A stretch of DNA of 13,265 nucleotides, taken from NCBI GenBank assembly GCA_934277845.1, contig CAKQVV010000036.1, positions 1 through 13,265 of the forward strand, in the 5' to 3' direction. Within the stretch, counting starts at the first letter, position 1. Every line of letters begins with the position of its first letter. The notes under the pieces were generated by a model. The model ran no database searches and was not told the DNA's origin. It saw only the letters and a program-made list of their open reading frames with translations. A program made the position numbers and the translations under genes. This DNA comes from an uncultured Clostridia bacterium. Lineage in GTDB: Bacteria; Bacillota; Clostridia; Christensenellales; Pumilibacteraceae. Below, piece by piece: positions 5,588 to 12,665 of the stretch.

Positions 5588-6973
5588 TTATATCGGACTT
5601 TCGCTCTTTTCGGGCAAAGCGTCGGCTGTTTTACCGATTTTCGGGCTCTTAGTGCGCAGGTGCATTACCGTGTAGTAGGCGACAACGAGATAGACGGTCG
5701 CGCCGATCCACGCCGCGGGGTTGGACATGCACAGTCCCGTGTAGCCCCACCACCCGACGAACAGGAACACCGCGACGAAGCGCATCGCGACTTCGGTGAC
5801 GCCGGCAATGACCGTGAGCAGACTGCAACCCATGCCCTGTAGAGTATTGCGGTAGAGAAACACGGTGCCGAGAATAAAGTAGAACGCCGCCTGAAATATC
5901 AGGTAATTTTTGGAATAATACACCATTTCTTCCGTCGGATCCGCGATAAAGAGTCTTAGCAATATTTCATTGAACGCCAGTACCAGCACAAGTCCCGCCG
6001 CCGAGAATATCGCGTCGATAAGCAGTCCCGCGCGGACGCCGCTGCGGATACGGTCATGTTTGCCCGCTCCGTAATTCTGCCCGGCATAGGTAGCCATCGC
6101 GGTGCCGAGCGCGGCAAGCGACTGGTTGGCGAGATTATCGATCTTGAACGCCGCCGAGCATGCGGACACGGCTACGTCGCCGAAGCCGTTAAGCGCGGTT
6201 TGCTGCGCCATTACGCCGATCGCGGTAATGGAAAACTGCAAAGCCATGGGAAGCCCCACCCACAGTTCTTTCAGCGACACGCGCCCGATGCCCCTGAAGT
6301 CCTTTGCGGAAATGCGGAGCGCGGGATATTTGATCAGCATATAGATAAGGCACGCGACGCCGGATATTATCTGGCTGGCGACGGTTGCCCAGCCGGCTCC
6401 GGCAACGCCCGTCTTGAACGTCAGAATAAACAAAAAGTCAAGTCCGACGTTGAGTACCGAGGTTATTATAAGAAACACAAGCGGCGTGCGCGAATCGCCT
6501 ACCGCACGCAGTATAGACGCAAGAATATTGTAAAATACCGTCGCGCCCATGCCGATAAACAGCGAAATAAGATAATCATAGGCATAACCGATGACAGTTT
6601 CGGGCGTGTTCATAAGCCGGAGAAGCGGCATCGCGCACAGACAACTTATTGCGGTGAGAATCACGGTGAGAATCACGCACAGGACAAAAGCCGCTGCTAC
6701 GCTGCGTTTCACTCCGCTCTCGTCGCTGCCGCCGAAATACTGGCTGGTAATGATCGCAAAACCGGCGGTAAGCCCCTGCGCAAACCCGAAAATAAGGAAC
6801 GTGAGCGGTCCCGTTGCGCCGACGCCGCCGAGCGCAAGTTCGCCCAGCGTCCGCCCCACGATGATCGCGTCGACCATACTGTAAAGTTGCTGAAAAACGT
6901 TGCCTATGAATATGGGCAACAAAAATACTAGTATCAGTTTAAGGGGTTTGCCCTCGGTGAGCGACTTTACCAT
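5588..6973 (-). CDS. MATE family efflux transporter
   Basis: This 461-residue integral membrane protein belongs to the multidrug and toxic compound extrusion family and has the usual length. The N-terminal signature is intact: LPIFIGNVFQQLYSMVDAII (20-39) followed by VGRTLGELALGGVGATGP, and QGLTAGFAIITSQYFGG at the second helix pair. The second lobe repeats the pattern (LPMALQFSITAIGVM, then ALNGFG and YAGQNYGAGKHDRI). Twelve membrane helices in two six-helix lobes are expected, with drug/cation antiport at the cytoplasmic membrane using a Na+ or H+ gradient. The substrate cannot be told; many Clostridial members have no known one. The ATG at 6973 follows GAAGGA. It has its own promoter, but I see no convincing terminator before the araD promoter, so transcription may run on into araD. 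Confidence 0.93.
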   Translation of the reverse strand: MVKSLTEGKPLKLILVFLLPIFIGNVFQQLYSMVDAIIVGRTLGELALGGVGATGPLTFLIFGFAQGLTAGFAIITSQYFGGSDESGVKRSVAAAFVLCVILTVILTAISCLCAMPLLRLMNTPETVIGYAYDYLISLFIGMGATVFYNILASILRAVGDSRTPLVFLIITSVLNVGLDFLFILTFKTGVAGAGWATVASQIISGVACLIYMLIKYPALRISAKDFRGIGRVSLKELWVGLPMALQFSITAIGVMAQQTALNGFGDVAVSACSAAFKIDNLANQSLAALGTAMATYAGQNYGAGKHDRIRSGVRAGLLIDAIFSAAGLVLVLAFNEILLRLFIADPTEEMVYYSKNYLIFQAAFYFILGTVFLYRNTLQGMGCSLLTVIAGVTEVAMRFVAVFLFVGWWGYTGLCMSNPAAWIGATVYLVVAYYTVMHLRTKSPKIGKTADALPEKSESPI

Positions 6974-7011
6974 AATTCGTCCTTCGTGCGACCGTTATTT
7001 TAACTACGGAT

Positions 7012-7039
7012 ATTATACAACTAACGTAAAAAATTGCAA
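7012..7039 (-). promoter_or_regulatory. Probable sigma-A promoter of the MATE gene
   Basis: A perfect TATAAT (7012-7017) is preceded after 16 bases by TTGCAA (7034-7039), which matches four of six -35 positions. The predicted leader is about 30 to 35 bases. The spoVG terminator lies just upstream, so the MATE gene has its own transcription unit. Confidence 0.6.
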
Positions 7040-7078
7040 TCGTTTGACGAAAAGTTTTTTGTGAAATTACTGTGACGG

Positions 7079-7114
7079 ACAAAAAAGAAAAACGCGACGA
7101 TAATTTCGCCGCGT
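7079..7114 (-). terminator. Terminator of spoVG
   Basis: A nine-pair stem (7092-7100 with 7106-7114, one G-U pair) with a five-base loop is followed on the minus strand by TTTTTCTTTTTTG. It begins 22 bases after the spoVG stop codon. This is a strong rho-independent terminator. Confidence 0.88.
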
Positions 7115-7136
7115 CCTCTGCTTCGATTTATGCGAT

Positions 7137-7415
7137 TCAGTTTTCTTCCGCAACCTGCGAACGAACCTTCTCGAATTCGTCGAGAACGGCTTTTTTCAGC
7201 ATTTCGCGCGTTTCGGTATTAAGCGGATGCACGATGTCCTTGTACTCGCCGTCAGGCGTTTTCTTGCTGGGCATGGCGATAAAGAAATCGTCCGCACCTT
7301 CCAGAATCTTCACGTCGTGGACCACGAAACAGTTGTCTATAGTGATCGACGCAACGGCTTTGAGTTTCCCCTCTTCTTTCTTGACCAGTCTTACGCGTAC
7401 TTCGCTGATGTTCAT
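7137..7415 (-). CDS. spoVG: SpoVG family RNA/DNA-binding regulator
   Basis: This 92-residue protein is SpoVG. The conserved pattern is complete: MNISEVRVRLV, KLKAVASITIDNCFVVHDVKI, FIAMPSKKTPDGEYKDIVHPLN, then a C-terminal helix (residues about 70-88). SpoVG is a small nucleic-acid-binding protein that affects septation and sporulation in Bacillus and virulence or capsule genes elsewhere. I chose the ATG at 7415 because the family begins MxI(S/T)(E/D)VRVR and AAGGGGA lies seven bases upstream; an in-frame ATG at 7466 has no such support and would start near the mRNA 5' end. It is monocistronic, with its own candidate promoter and a strong terminator. Confidence 0.96.
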   Translation of the reverse strand: MNISEVRVRLVKKEEGKLKAVASITIDNCFVVHDVKILEGADDFFIAMPSKKTPDGEYKDIVHPLNTETREMLKKAVLDEFEKVRSQVAEEN

Positions 7416-7475
7416 TTTCAGTCCCCTTTTAAATTTTAAGCGATTTTCATAGGTTTGCCCTATCAAGTTGATTAT

Positions 7476-7504
7476 ATTTTACTATAATAACCGAATTATT
7501 GCAA
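7476..7504 (-). promoter_or_regulatory. Candidate promoter of spoVG
   Basis: TTGCAA (7499-7504) is separated by 17 bases from TAAAAT (7476-7481) on the minus strand. The region is AT-rich, and a second overlapping TATAAT lies a few bases downstream (7470-7475), so the exact start is uncertain. In B. subtilis spoVG is driven by sigma-H; I see no convincing sigma-H match. The leader contains a small five-pair hairpin (ATAGG/CCTAT) at 7449-7463. Confidence 0.45.
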
Positions 7505-7601
7505 GTATTTTACGCTATTTTTTTATTTTCGGAACGTAAAATCGCACGTTTTTACTCAAAAACGGCATAATCGACGTGAAACAGCACACACTAAATGCGT
7601 T

Positions 7602-7742
7602 ATGAAATGTAAAATCTGCGGAAAAACGATAAACCCGGGTTCGGCGCGGCATTGCTCCGCATGCGGCTCGGACTACTGCGAAACCTGTGCTAAAGCTGCA
7701 ATTCTCTGCGATTGCAACGGCGAACTTAAGTATTATTCGTAA
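7602..7742 (+). CDS. 46-residue cysteine-rich putative double zinc-binding protein
   Basis: A plus-strand ORF of 46 codons runs from ATG 7602 to TAA 7742. It encodes eight cysteines at 3, 6, 18, 21, 26, 29, 36 and 38, plus a histidine at 17. The pairs are C-x2-C (CKIC), C-x2-C (CSAC), C-x2-C (CETC) and C-x-C (CDC), enough for two zinc ions in a zinc-ribbon or RING-like arrangement. Such regular spacing is unlikely by chance, and the codon use resembles the host genes. Against it, no ribosome binding site is visible, and the only promoter hint is a CATAAT-like box near 7566. A nine-codon GTG-started leader (7576-7605) overlaps the ATG by four bases and might provide coupling, but that is speculative. 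It sits alone, divergent from spoVG and convergent with mnmG. The function is unknown; it could also be a gene remnant. Confidence 0.55.
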   Translation: MKCKICGKTINPGSARHCSACGSDYCETCAKAAILCDCNGELKYYS

Positions 7743-7814
7743 TCGAATTTTTCGTAAAGGATAATAAGTCTTTTTATCGGTTGTTAAACGCTTTATGCCG
7801 AGTTTGCGTTATTA

Positions 7815-7856
7815 TCCCCTCTTCAGTCGCTACGCGACAACTTCCACCAAGGGGGA
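7815..7856. repeat. Palindromic intergenic repeat with nested hairpin
   Basis: Just after the mnmG stop, TCCCC (7815-7819) pairs with GGGGA (7852-7856), and inside it GTCGC (7826-7830) pairs with GCGAC (7834-7838) around a TAC loop. The pattern of a CCCCT arm, a short perfect GC hairpin, a CTTCC segment and AAGGGGG resembles the short palindromic, probably mobile intergenic repeats scattered through many Clostridial genomes. It has no T tract on the minus strand, so it is a poor terminator, but it could protect the 3' end of the pot-mnmG mRNA. Only one copy is in the window. Confidence 0.6.
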
Positions 7857-7883
7857 AACCTGTATTTTCGGATAACTTATTGC

Positions 7884-9737
7884 CTATTTCTTCAAATTGA
7901 TTATCAGTACGTTTATGTCGGCGGGGGTTACGCCGGAAATACGCGACGCCTGACCGATTGACAACGGCTTGACGCGGTTGAGTTTTTCCGCGGCTTCGAG
8001 CCGTAGTCCGCTTATTCCGCGGTAGTCGGTATCGGGAAGCAGCGAAGCGTTTTCCAGTCGTTTCTGCTCGGCGCGGGCTTTTTCCGCGCGGGCGAGATAA
8101 CCTTCATACCTGACTTCCACGAACGCCTGTTCTACGGCGGCCGGATCGATACCGTCGAACGCGTGCAGATACTCGTTGAGGATCTTCGGCGTGGCAAACG
8201 CGCGGCGCACGATCGCGGACAACGCAAGTCCGGACTTCGGCATCTGCTCGCCGAATTTTTCAAACAGCGGCGCGACTTCCGACGGGGTATAGGTCGTATT
8301 CATTCTCTCGCGTGCTTTATTCAGTTCCGCGAGTTTTTTCTCATACGCTTTTTTGCGTTTTTTAGTGACCAGTCCCACTCTCTCTCCTATCGGAGTAAGG
8401 CGAAGGTCGGCGTTGTCCTGACGGAGCGACAACCGAAACTCGGCTCGCGACGTCATCATGCGGTACGGCTCGTCCGTGCCGACGGTCACGAGATCGTCGA
8501 TAAGCACGCCGATATACGAATTGTCGCGGGTAAGCACAACCGGTTCGCGTTTTTGGAAATATAACGCGCCGTTGATCCCGGCGACTATACCCTGTGCGGC
8601 GGCTTCTTCATAGCCGCTGGTACCGTTGATCTGCCCGGCGAAAAACAAGCCCTTGTACTTTTTGTGCATCAGCGTGGGATAAAGTTCGAGCGGGTTGATG
8701 CAGTCGTACTCTATTGCGTAAGCGTCGCGCATGATCTCCACGTTTTCGAAGCCGCGGATACTGCGGTACATGCCGTACTGCACGAACGCCGGCAGCGAAG
8801 TCGAAATACCCTGAACATACATTTCTTCCGTACCTTCGCCCTCGGGTTCGAGGAAGAACTGGTGACGGCTTTTGTCCGCAAACCGCACGATCTTATCCTC
8901 GATGGACGGACAATATCTCGCGCCAGTGCCGTGTATAAGCCCCGAATACTTGGGAGAAAGCGACAGGTTGTCGCGGATGACCGCGTGCGTTCCCTCGTTG
9001 GTATAGCCGAGATAACAGCGGCGTTTCTTCGCGTTGACTTTTTTGCTGAGCGCGGAGAACGAGTAAATATCGTCGTCGCCTTCCTGCACTTCAAGCGCGG
9101 AAAAGTCGACGGTACTGCCCTTGATTCTCGCAGGCGTGCCTGTCTTGAAACGGCGGAGTTCGATGCCCATCGACGCAAGGCTGTCGGAAAGACGATTCGC
9201 GCGGTTAAAGCACACGGGACCTTTCTCTTCGATGACGTCGCCGACGATAATGGTCGACTTTAAGTACACGCCGCAGGCGAGCACGACCACGGGCGCGAGA
9301 TAAGTCATTTTATAGACGGTACGGACGCCCGTAACCCGGTCGCCGTCGCAGAGAATTTCGGCGGCTTCGCCCTGACGGAGATGCAGCCTCGGCTGGCGTT
9401 CCAGCGTACGTTTCATATATTCGTGGTACTTGTACTTGTCGACCTGAGCGCGGAGCGACTGCACCGCCGCGCCTTTTGATCTGTTCAGCATGCGAAGTTG
9501 GGTGAGCGTTTTGTCCGCGGCTACGCCCATTTCGCCGCCCAGCGCGTCGATCTCGCGGACGAGATGTCCTTTCGCCGTGCCGCCTATGCTGGGGTTGCAG
9601 GCAAGGTATCCCACGTTGTCGAGCGTGATCGACAGTACGAGAGTCTGAAGTCCCATACGCGCGAGGGCGAGCCCCGCCTCTATTCCGGCGTGGCCCGCTC
9701 CCACTACTATTGCGTCATAATTAAACGTGTCGTTCAT
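7884..9737 (-). CDS. mnmG: tRNA uridine-5-carboxymethylaminomethyl(34) synthesis enzyme MnmG
   Basis: This 617-residue FAD enzyme works with MnmE (not in the window) to put the carboxymethylaminomethyl or aminomethyl group on U34 of tRNAs reading split codon boxes, using methylene-tetrahydrofolate. Landmarks are the Rossmann motif VGAGHAG (12-18), YLACNPSIGG with Cys47, ARYCPSIEDK with Cys276, LFFAGQINGTSGYEEAAAQG (364-383) and TDEPYRMMTSRAEFRLSLRQ (421-440). The C-terminal helical domain that binds tRNA and MnmE ends in SRISGVTPADINVLI. Length is normal. The ATG at 9737 is the only possible start, because an in-frame stop lies two codons upstream. mnmG usually sits with mnmE and rsmG; here it follows potD by 20 bases on the same strand and is probably the last gene of the polyamine operon. 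Confidence 0.97.
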   Translation of the reverse strand: MNDTFNYDAIVVGAGHAGIEAGLALARMGLQTLVLSITLDNVGYLACNPSIGGTAKGHLVREIDALGGEMGVAADKTLTQLRMLNRSKGAAVQSLRAQVDKYKYHEYMKRTLERQPRLHLRQGEAAEILCDGDRVTGVRTVYKMTYLAPVVVLACGVYLKSTIIVGDVIEEKGPVCFNRANRLSDSLASMGIELRRFKTGTPARIKGSTVDFSALEVQEGDDDIYSFSALSKKVNAKKRRCYLGYTNEGTHAVIRDNLSLSPKYSGLIHGTGARYCPSIEDKIVRFADKSRHQFFLEPEGEGTEEMYVQGISTSLPAFVQYGMYRSIRGFENVEIMRDAYAIEYDCINPLELYPTLMHKKYKGLFFAGQINGTSGYEEAAAQGIVAGINGALYFQKREPVVLTRDNSYIGVLIDDLVTVGTDEPYRMMTSRAEFRLSLRQDNADLRLTPIGERVGLVTKKRKKAYEKKLAELNKARERMNTTYTPSEVAPLFEKFGEQMPKSGLALSAIVRRAFATPKILNEYLHAFDGIDPAAVEQAFVEVRYEGYLARAEKARAEQKRLENASLLPDTDYRGISGLRLEAAEKLNRVKPLSIGQASRISGVTPADINVLIINLKK

Positions 9738-9742
9738 ACCTT
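9738..9742 (-). promoter_or_regulatory. mnmG: Unusually close ribosome binding site of mnmG
   Basis: The only purine-rich site before mnmG is AAGG at 9739-9742, separated from the ATG by a single base instead of the usual five to nine. No alternative start fits. The potD stop codon is 20 bases upstream, so initiation probably depends on ribosomes finishing potD. Confidence 0.5.
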
Positions 9743-9757
9743 AAGTTTAATTCGCGA

Positions 9758-10975
9758 TCAGCCGCGAACGTTGTTCCACTGGTTGCTGACATACGCGTCG
9801 CGGTCGCCGAAATCGCGCATCGTGCCGCATTTTGCGAGCGTTTCATGGGACGGGAAAAGCATGTCGAGATACATTTCTCTCCAACTTTCCGCCGCGCCTT
9901 CGCCCAGAGTTGCGTCGCCGGAATACCGGGCGTAAAGCGCGTCGTAAGCCTCGGCTACGGGACTGATCGCGCCGGCGTACTCGCTGTTTTTGATCGCGAT
10001 ATCCTTGCCGCAGATGTATTCGAGGAAGTAGTTGGCAGCCTCGACGTTCTTCGCGTACTTTGAAACGACGAAGCAGTCGAGATAAATATTGCCGCCTTCT
10101 TTGGGCACGACGTACCAGATATTACGGTTGCCGGTGTGTTCGTTTCCGTCGTCGTCCTCATAGTCGTTCATGATATAGCCGGCGTCGCACGACCACATAA
10201 GCGCAACCTCAACGTCGGTGTTGCCCGAAGCCATGTTGAATTTAAGATCCTCGGTGCCCCACAATGCAGAATACTGTTTCATGGTTTTAAGTTCGCTTAC
10301 CGCGCCGGCAATCGCCTCGTCGGTAAAATCATTGTAAATCGATTGCAGTTTGGTTTGGTATGCTTCGCCGTAGTTCGTAAATCCGTCGGAGGCCGCGCCG
10401 AGTTCGTCGCGCTTGTTCCAGATCGCCGCGGAAGTGATCGCCTCGCGGAGCGAATCTTTGTTCGCGCTCTTGCCCTTGTATTCGTCGGTAAAGATCGCCG
10501 ACCAACTGTCGATATGCTTGCCCGTCTTTTCGTAATCGTACATGATGCCGAAAGTACCGTACATATACGGGACGGAATATTCGAGAGTCGGATCGGAAAT
10601 CTTCGCTCTCTCGACGTAATCGGACTTGATAACTTTGCTTGCGTCCACTCTTTCCTTGTCGATTTTAAGAAGCAGATCTTTCTTTATAAGTTGCTCGACG
10701 GCATAGTCGGACGGAAGCAGAAGGTCATAGTCGGCATTGTCGCGTTCGACGGCGGTGATGATTTCCTCTACCGTTTCAAAGGTAGTGACAACCACGTCGA
10801 CCTTTTTGCCGGTCTTTTCCTTGTAAAACTCCTTGAACCCGTCGAAAATTCCTTCGTCGATGTACTCGCCGGGAACGTACATTTTGAGTTGTTCGTCCCT
10901 CGAACCGCAACCGACGAGCGAGAACACCGGGATCGCCATTACGAGCGCGCACAGAAGCGCAACGATTTTTTTCAT
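9758..10975 (-). CDS. potD: Spermidine/putrescine ABC transporter substrate-binding lipoprotein
   Basis: This 405-residue solute-binding protein has a lipoprotein signal peptide: two lysines, a hydrophobic stretch to about residue 19, and the lipobox LVGC with the lipidated Cys at 23. It would be tethered outside the membrane and deliver polyamines to PotBC. PotD-like landmarks are MYVPGEYID (32-40), YDLLLPSDYAVEQLIKKDLL (83-102), VPYMYGTFGIMYD (135-147), the DSLREA segment (174-179), ALMWSCDAGYIMND (258-271) and YVVPKEGGNIYLDCFVV (288-304). D300 aligns with the PotD aspartate that binds the amine, while the usual Trp two residues before it is Tyr298. Specificity between putrescine and spermidine cannot be told. 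AAGGAG lies nine bases before the ATG at 10975. It follows potC by 56 bases. Confidence 0.93.
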   Translation of the reverse strand: MKKIVALLCALVMAIPVFSLVGCGSRDEQLKMYVPGEYIDEGIFDGFKEFYKEKTGKKVDVVVTTFETVEEIITAVERDNADYDLLLPSDYAVEQLIKKDLLLKIDKERVDASKVIKSDYVERAKISDPTLEYSVPYMYGTFGIMYDYEKTGKHIDSWSAIFTDEYKGKSANKDSLREAITSAAIWNKRDELGAASDGFTNYGEAYQTKLQSIYNDFTDEAIAGAVSELKTMKQYSALWGTEDLKFNMASGNTDVEVALMWSCDAGYIMNDYEDDDGNEHTGNRNIWYVVPKEGGNIYLDCFVVSKYAKNVEAANYFLEYICGKDIAIKNSEYAGAISPVAEAYDALYARYSGDATLGEGAAESWREMYLDMLFPSHETLAKCGTMRDFGDRDAYVSNQWNNVRG

Positions 10976-11007
10976 AGTCTTTATCTCCTTGTATAAAAAT
11001 TTTACAG

Positions 11008-11033
11008 CGGAAGCAAGCGTTTTCCGATTGCTT
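11008..11033 (-). other. Two mutually exclusive intergenic hairpins between potC and potD
   Basis: In the 56-base potC-potD gap AAGCAA/TTGCTT (11028-11033 with 11011-11016) and CGGAA/TTCCG (11022-11026 with 11008-11012) can each form, but not together. The first overlaps the potC stop codon. Neither is followed directly by a T tract. Such structures often stabilise mRNA so that binding-protein genes are expressed more than permease genes; that role is inferred. Confidence 0.35.
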
Positions 11034-11853
11034 ACCGGGTTTTTTCCTGTTTCTTTTCCTTGCTTTTACGCACGATGTTTACGATAATGAGTATCGCAAG
11101 CACCGATACGAACAATATCGTGGAAAGCGCGCGGATCGCGGGATCGAGGTTTCTTCTCAGGCTGGCGTAAACATAGGTGGAAACGGTGTTGACGCCGTTG
11201 GTACCCTTGTTGAGGTTGGTGACGACGAAATCGTCGAGCGACAGCGTGAACGCGAGCGCAAAACCCGAGATCATGCCTCCCACGAGTTGCGGAATAATGA
11301 CGGTGAACAACGTGCGCAGCGGTCCCGCGCCGAGATCGAGTCCCGCCTCGTAAAGGTTCGGGTTGAGTTGATTGAGCCGGGGACTTACCGTCAGGATGAC
11401 GTAGGGCGTGACCATGACGGTGTGCGCGACTATCAGCCAGCCGACGCCGCGTTGGAGCGGAAGTTTCAATACGTCGCGAATGAAGATCGACAAGAGAAAG
11501 AAACCGACTGCCGTCACGATTTCGGCGTTGACGACGGTGATCTGCGAAACGAAGTTGACCGCTTTTTTGCCGCGTTTCATGTAGTACAGTCCTACCGCGG
11601 TGAACGTGCCGATAAGCGTTGCGAGCAGCGCGGACACGAGTCCTATCATGAGCGTGTTGATCGTCGCCGACATAAGCTGCTTGTTGGTGAACAGTCTCGC
11701 GTACAGCGAGAACGTGAACGAACCGAAGTTATTGCCGATATTCTTCTCGGACGAGAACGAATACACGATAATGAGCGCGATGGGCATATAGATCACTATT
11801 AAAACGACGATCAGAAATGCCCAGCGAAGTATCAGAGAGAGTTTCTTGTTCAT
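11032..11853 (-). CDS. potC: Spermidine/putrescine ABC transporter permease
   Basis: This 273-residue inner-membrane permease has about six membrane helices, beginning with residues 10-31. The cytoplasmic EAA loop that docks on the PotA ATPase is EAGLDLGAGPLRTLFTVIIP (169-188). The SLDDFVVTNL segment (205-214) is typical of PotC and helps separate it from PotB. Downstream, STYVYASLRR (225-234) also matches PotC. It has no signal peptide beyond the first helix and ends in a basic tail (KSKEKKQEKTR). It pairs with PotB to form the channel. The ATG at 11853 overlaps the potB stop codon in an ATGA arrangement, and a strong AAAGGAGG site lies inside the end of potB, so the two are translationally coupled. 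Confidence 0.94.
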   Translation of the reverse strand: MNKKLSLILRWAFLIVVLIVIYMPIALIIVYSFSSEKNIGNNFGSFTFSLYARLFTNKQLMSATINTLMIGLVSALLATLIGTFTAVGLYYMKRGKKAVNFVSQITVVNAEIVTAVGFFLLSIFIRDVLKLPLQRGVGWLIVAHTVMVTPYVILTVSPRLNQLNPNLYEAGLDLGAGPLRTLFTVIIPQLVGGMISGFALAFTLSLDDFVVTNLNKGTNGVNTVSTYVYASLRRNLDPAIRALSTILFVSVLAILIIVNIVRKSKEKKQEKTR

Positions 11854-12665
11854 TGCGCGTCCCCTCCTTTTGCCGCGGGCTTAGCCTTGGGCGTCCTCCT
11901 GGTGGCAAGACCGCTGATAAACATTGACAGGAACACGAGGATAAGCAGGACGAACGAGAGTGCCGAACCCACGCCCCAGGTGCTGGTGGTGGTAAACAAA
12001 CCGTTGATCTTGCCGCCTATTACGTTGGTGGTCGCGTCGCCCATCATACCGGTGATGGCGTAGGCGCTGAACACGGGCATAAACACCATGGTTATGCCGC
12101 TGACGATGCCGCCCGCCGACAGCGGGAGCGTGACTTTGACGAACGTGACGAAGCCGTTGCCGCCGAGGTCCGCGCTGGCTTCGGCGTAACTTTTATCCAT
12201 ATCGGTGAGTACGGTGTAAATGGGCAGGAGCATAAACGGCAAAAAGTCGTATACCATACCGAAAATCATCGAGAAAAAGCCGTTGCTTATGCCGAACAGG
12301 TACAAAAGCGATTTGAGTGCGATAACTCTCAGCACGAAGTTCATCCACATGGGGATAATGAACAGCAGCGCAAGTACGGCATAGCGATTGAACGGCGCGC
12401 TCGCCAGAATCATTGCCGTGGGGTACGCGATAAGCAGACAAATGGCGGTGGTAAGCGCGGCGATCCCGATGGTTTTGAGCAGCAATACGAGGTTGCCGCT
12501 CCCGGGCAAGAACACTTTTGCGAAGTTGTCGAAAGTGAAACTTCCGTCCGAACCGATAAACGCGTACACAAGCACGAGTATAAGCGGAAAAACGACGAAA
12601 ATCGCGCAGATCAGCACATAAGGCAGCGCGAAGAACGCCGGACGGAAACTATGCGTTTTCTTCAT
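11850..12665 (-). CDS. potB: Spermidine/putrescine ABC transporter permease
   Basis: This 271-residue permease has a first membrane helix at about 10-36, then SFTFDNFAKVF (42-52), and about five further helices. Its EAA loop is AEASADLGGNGFVTFVKVTL (161-180). GGIVSGITMVFMPVFSAYAI (185-204) matches the PotB family (usual form FIPxxGxFV). It forms the membrane channel with PotC. The C-terminus is a short Lys/Ala-rich tail (TPKAKPAAKGG). The ATG at 12665 lies inside potA: 17 bases overlap and GAGGAG in the potA acidic tail serves as the ribosome binding site. The potB stop overlaps the potC start by four bases. Confidence 0.94.
   Translation of the reverse strand: MKKTHSFRPAFFALPYVLICAIFVVFPLILVLVYAFIGSDGSFTFDNFAKVFLPGSGNLVLLLKTIGIAALTTAICLLIAYPTAMILASAPFNRYAVLALLFIIPMWMNFVLRVIALKSLLYLFGISNGFFSMIFGMVYDFLPFMLLPIYTVLTDMDKSYAEASADLGGNGFVTFVKVTLPLSAGGIVSGITMVFMPVFSAYAITGMMGDATTNVIGGKINGLFTTTSTWGVGSALSFVLLILVFLSMFISGLATRRTPKAKPAAKGGDAQ

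Noticed and set aside
6056..6931. Plus-strand reading frame of 291 codons opposite the MATE gene
   Set aside because: The predicted protein is full of Arg, His, Gly and Lys with no domain; the opposite strand encodes a complete MATE transporter.
7815..7856. Palindrome as a rho-independent terminator of mnmG
   Set aside because: No T tract follows on the minus strand; the sequence after the stem is TAATAACG.
10136..10996. Plus-strand reading frame of 286 codons opposite potD
   Set aside because: It is a shadow of potD with no family resemblance and no ribosome binding site; the potD frame has a lipobox and conserved motifs.
10986..11016. Possible internal promoter for potD
   Set aside because: TTGCTT and TATACA are only 15 bases apart, and the -10 box would run into the ribosome binding site, leaving no room for a leader.
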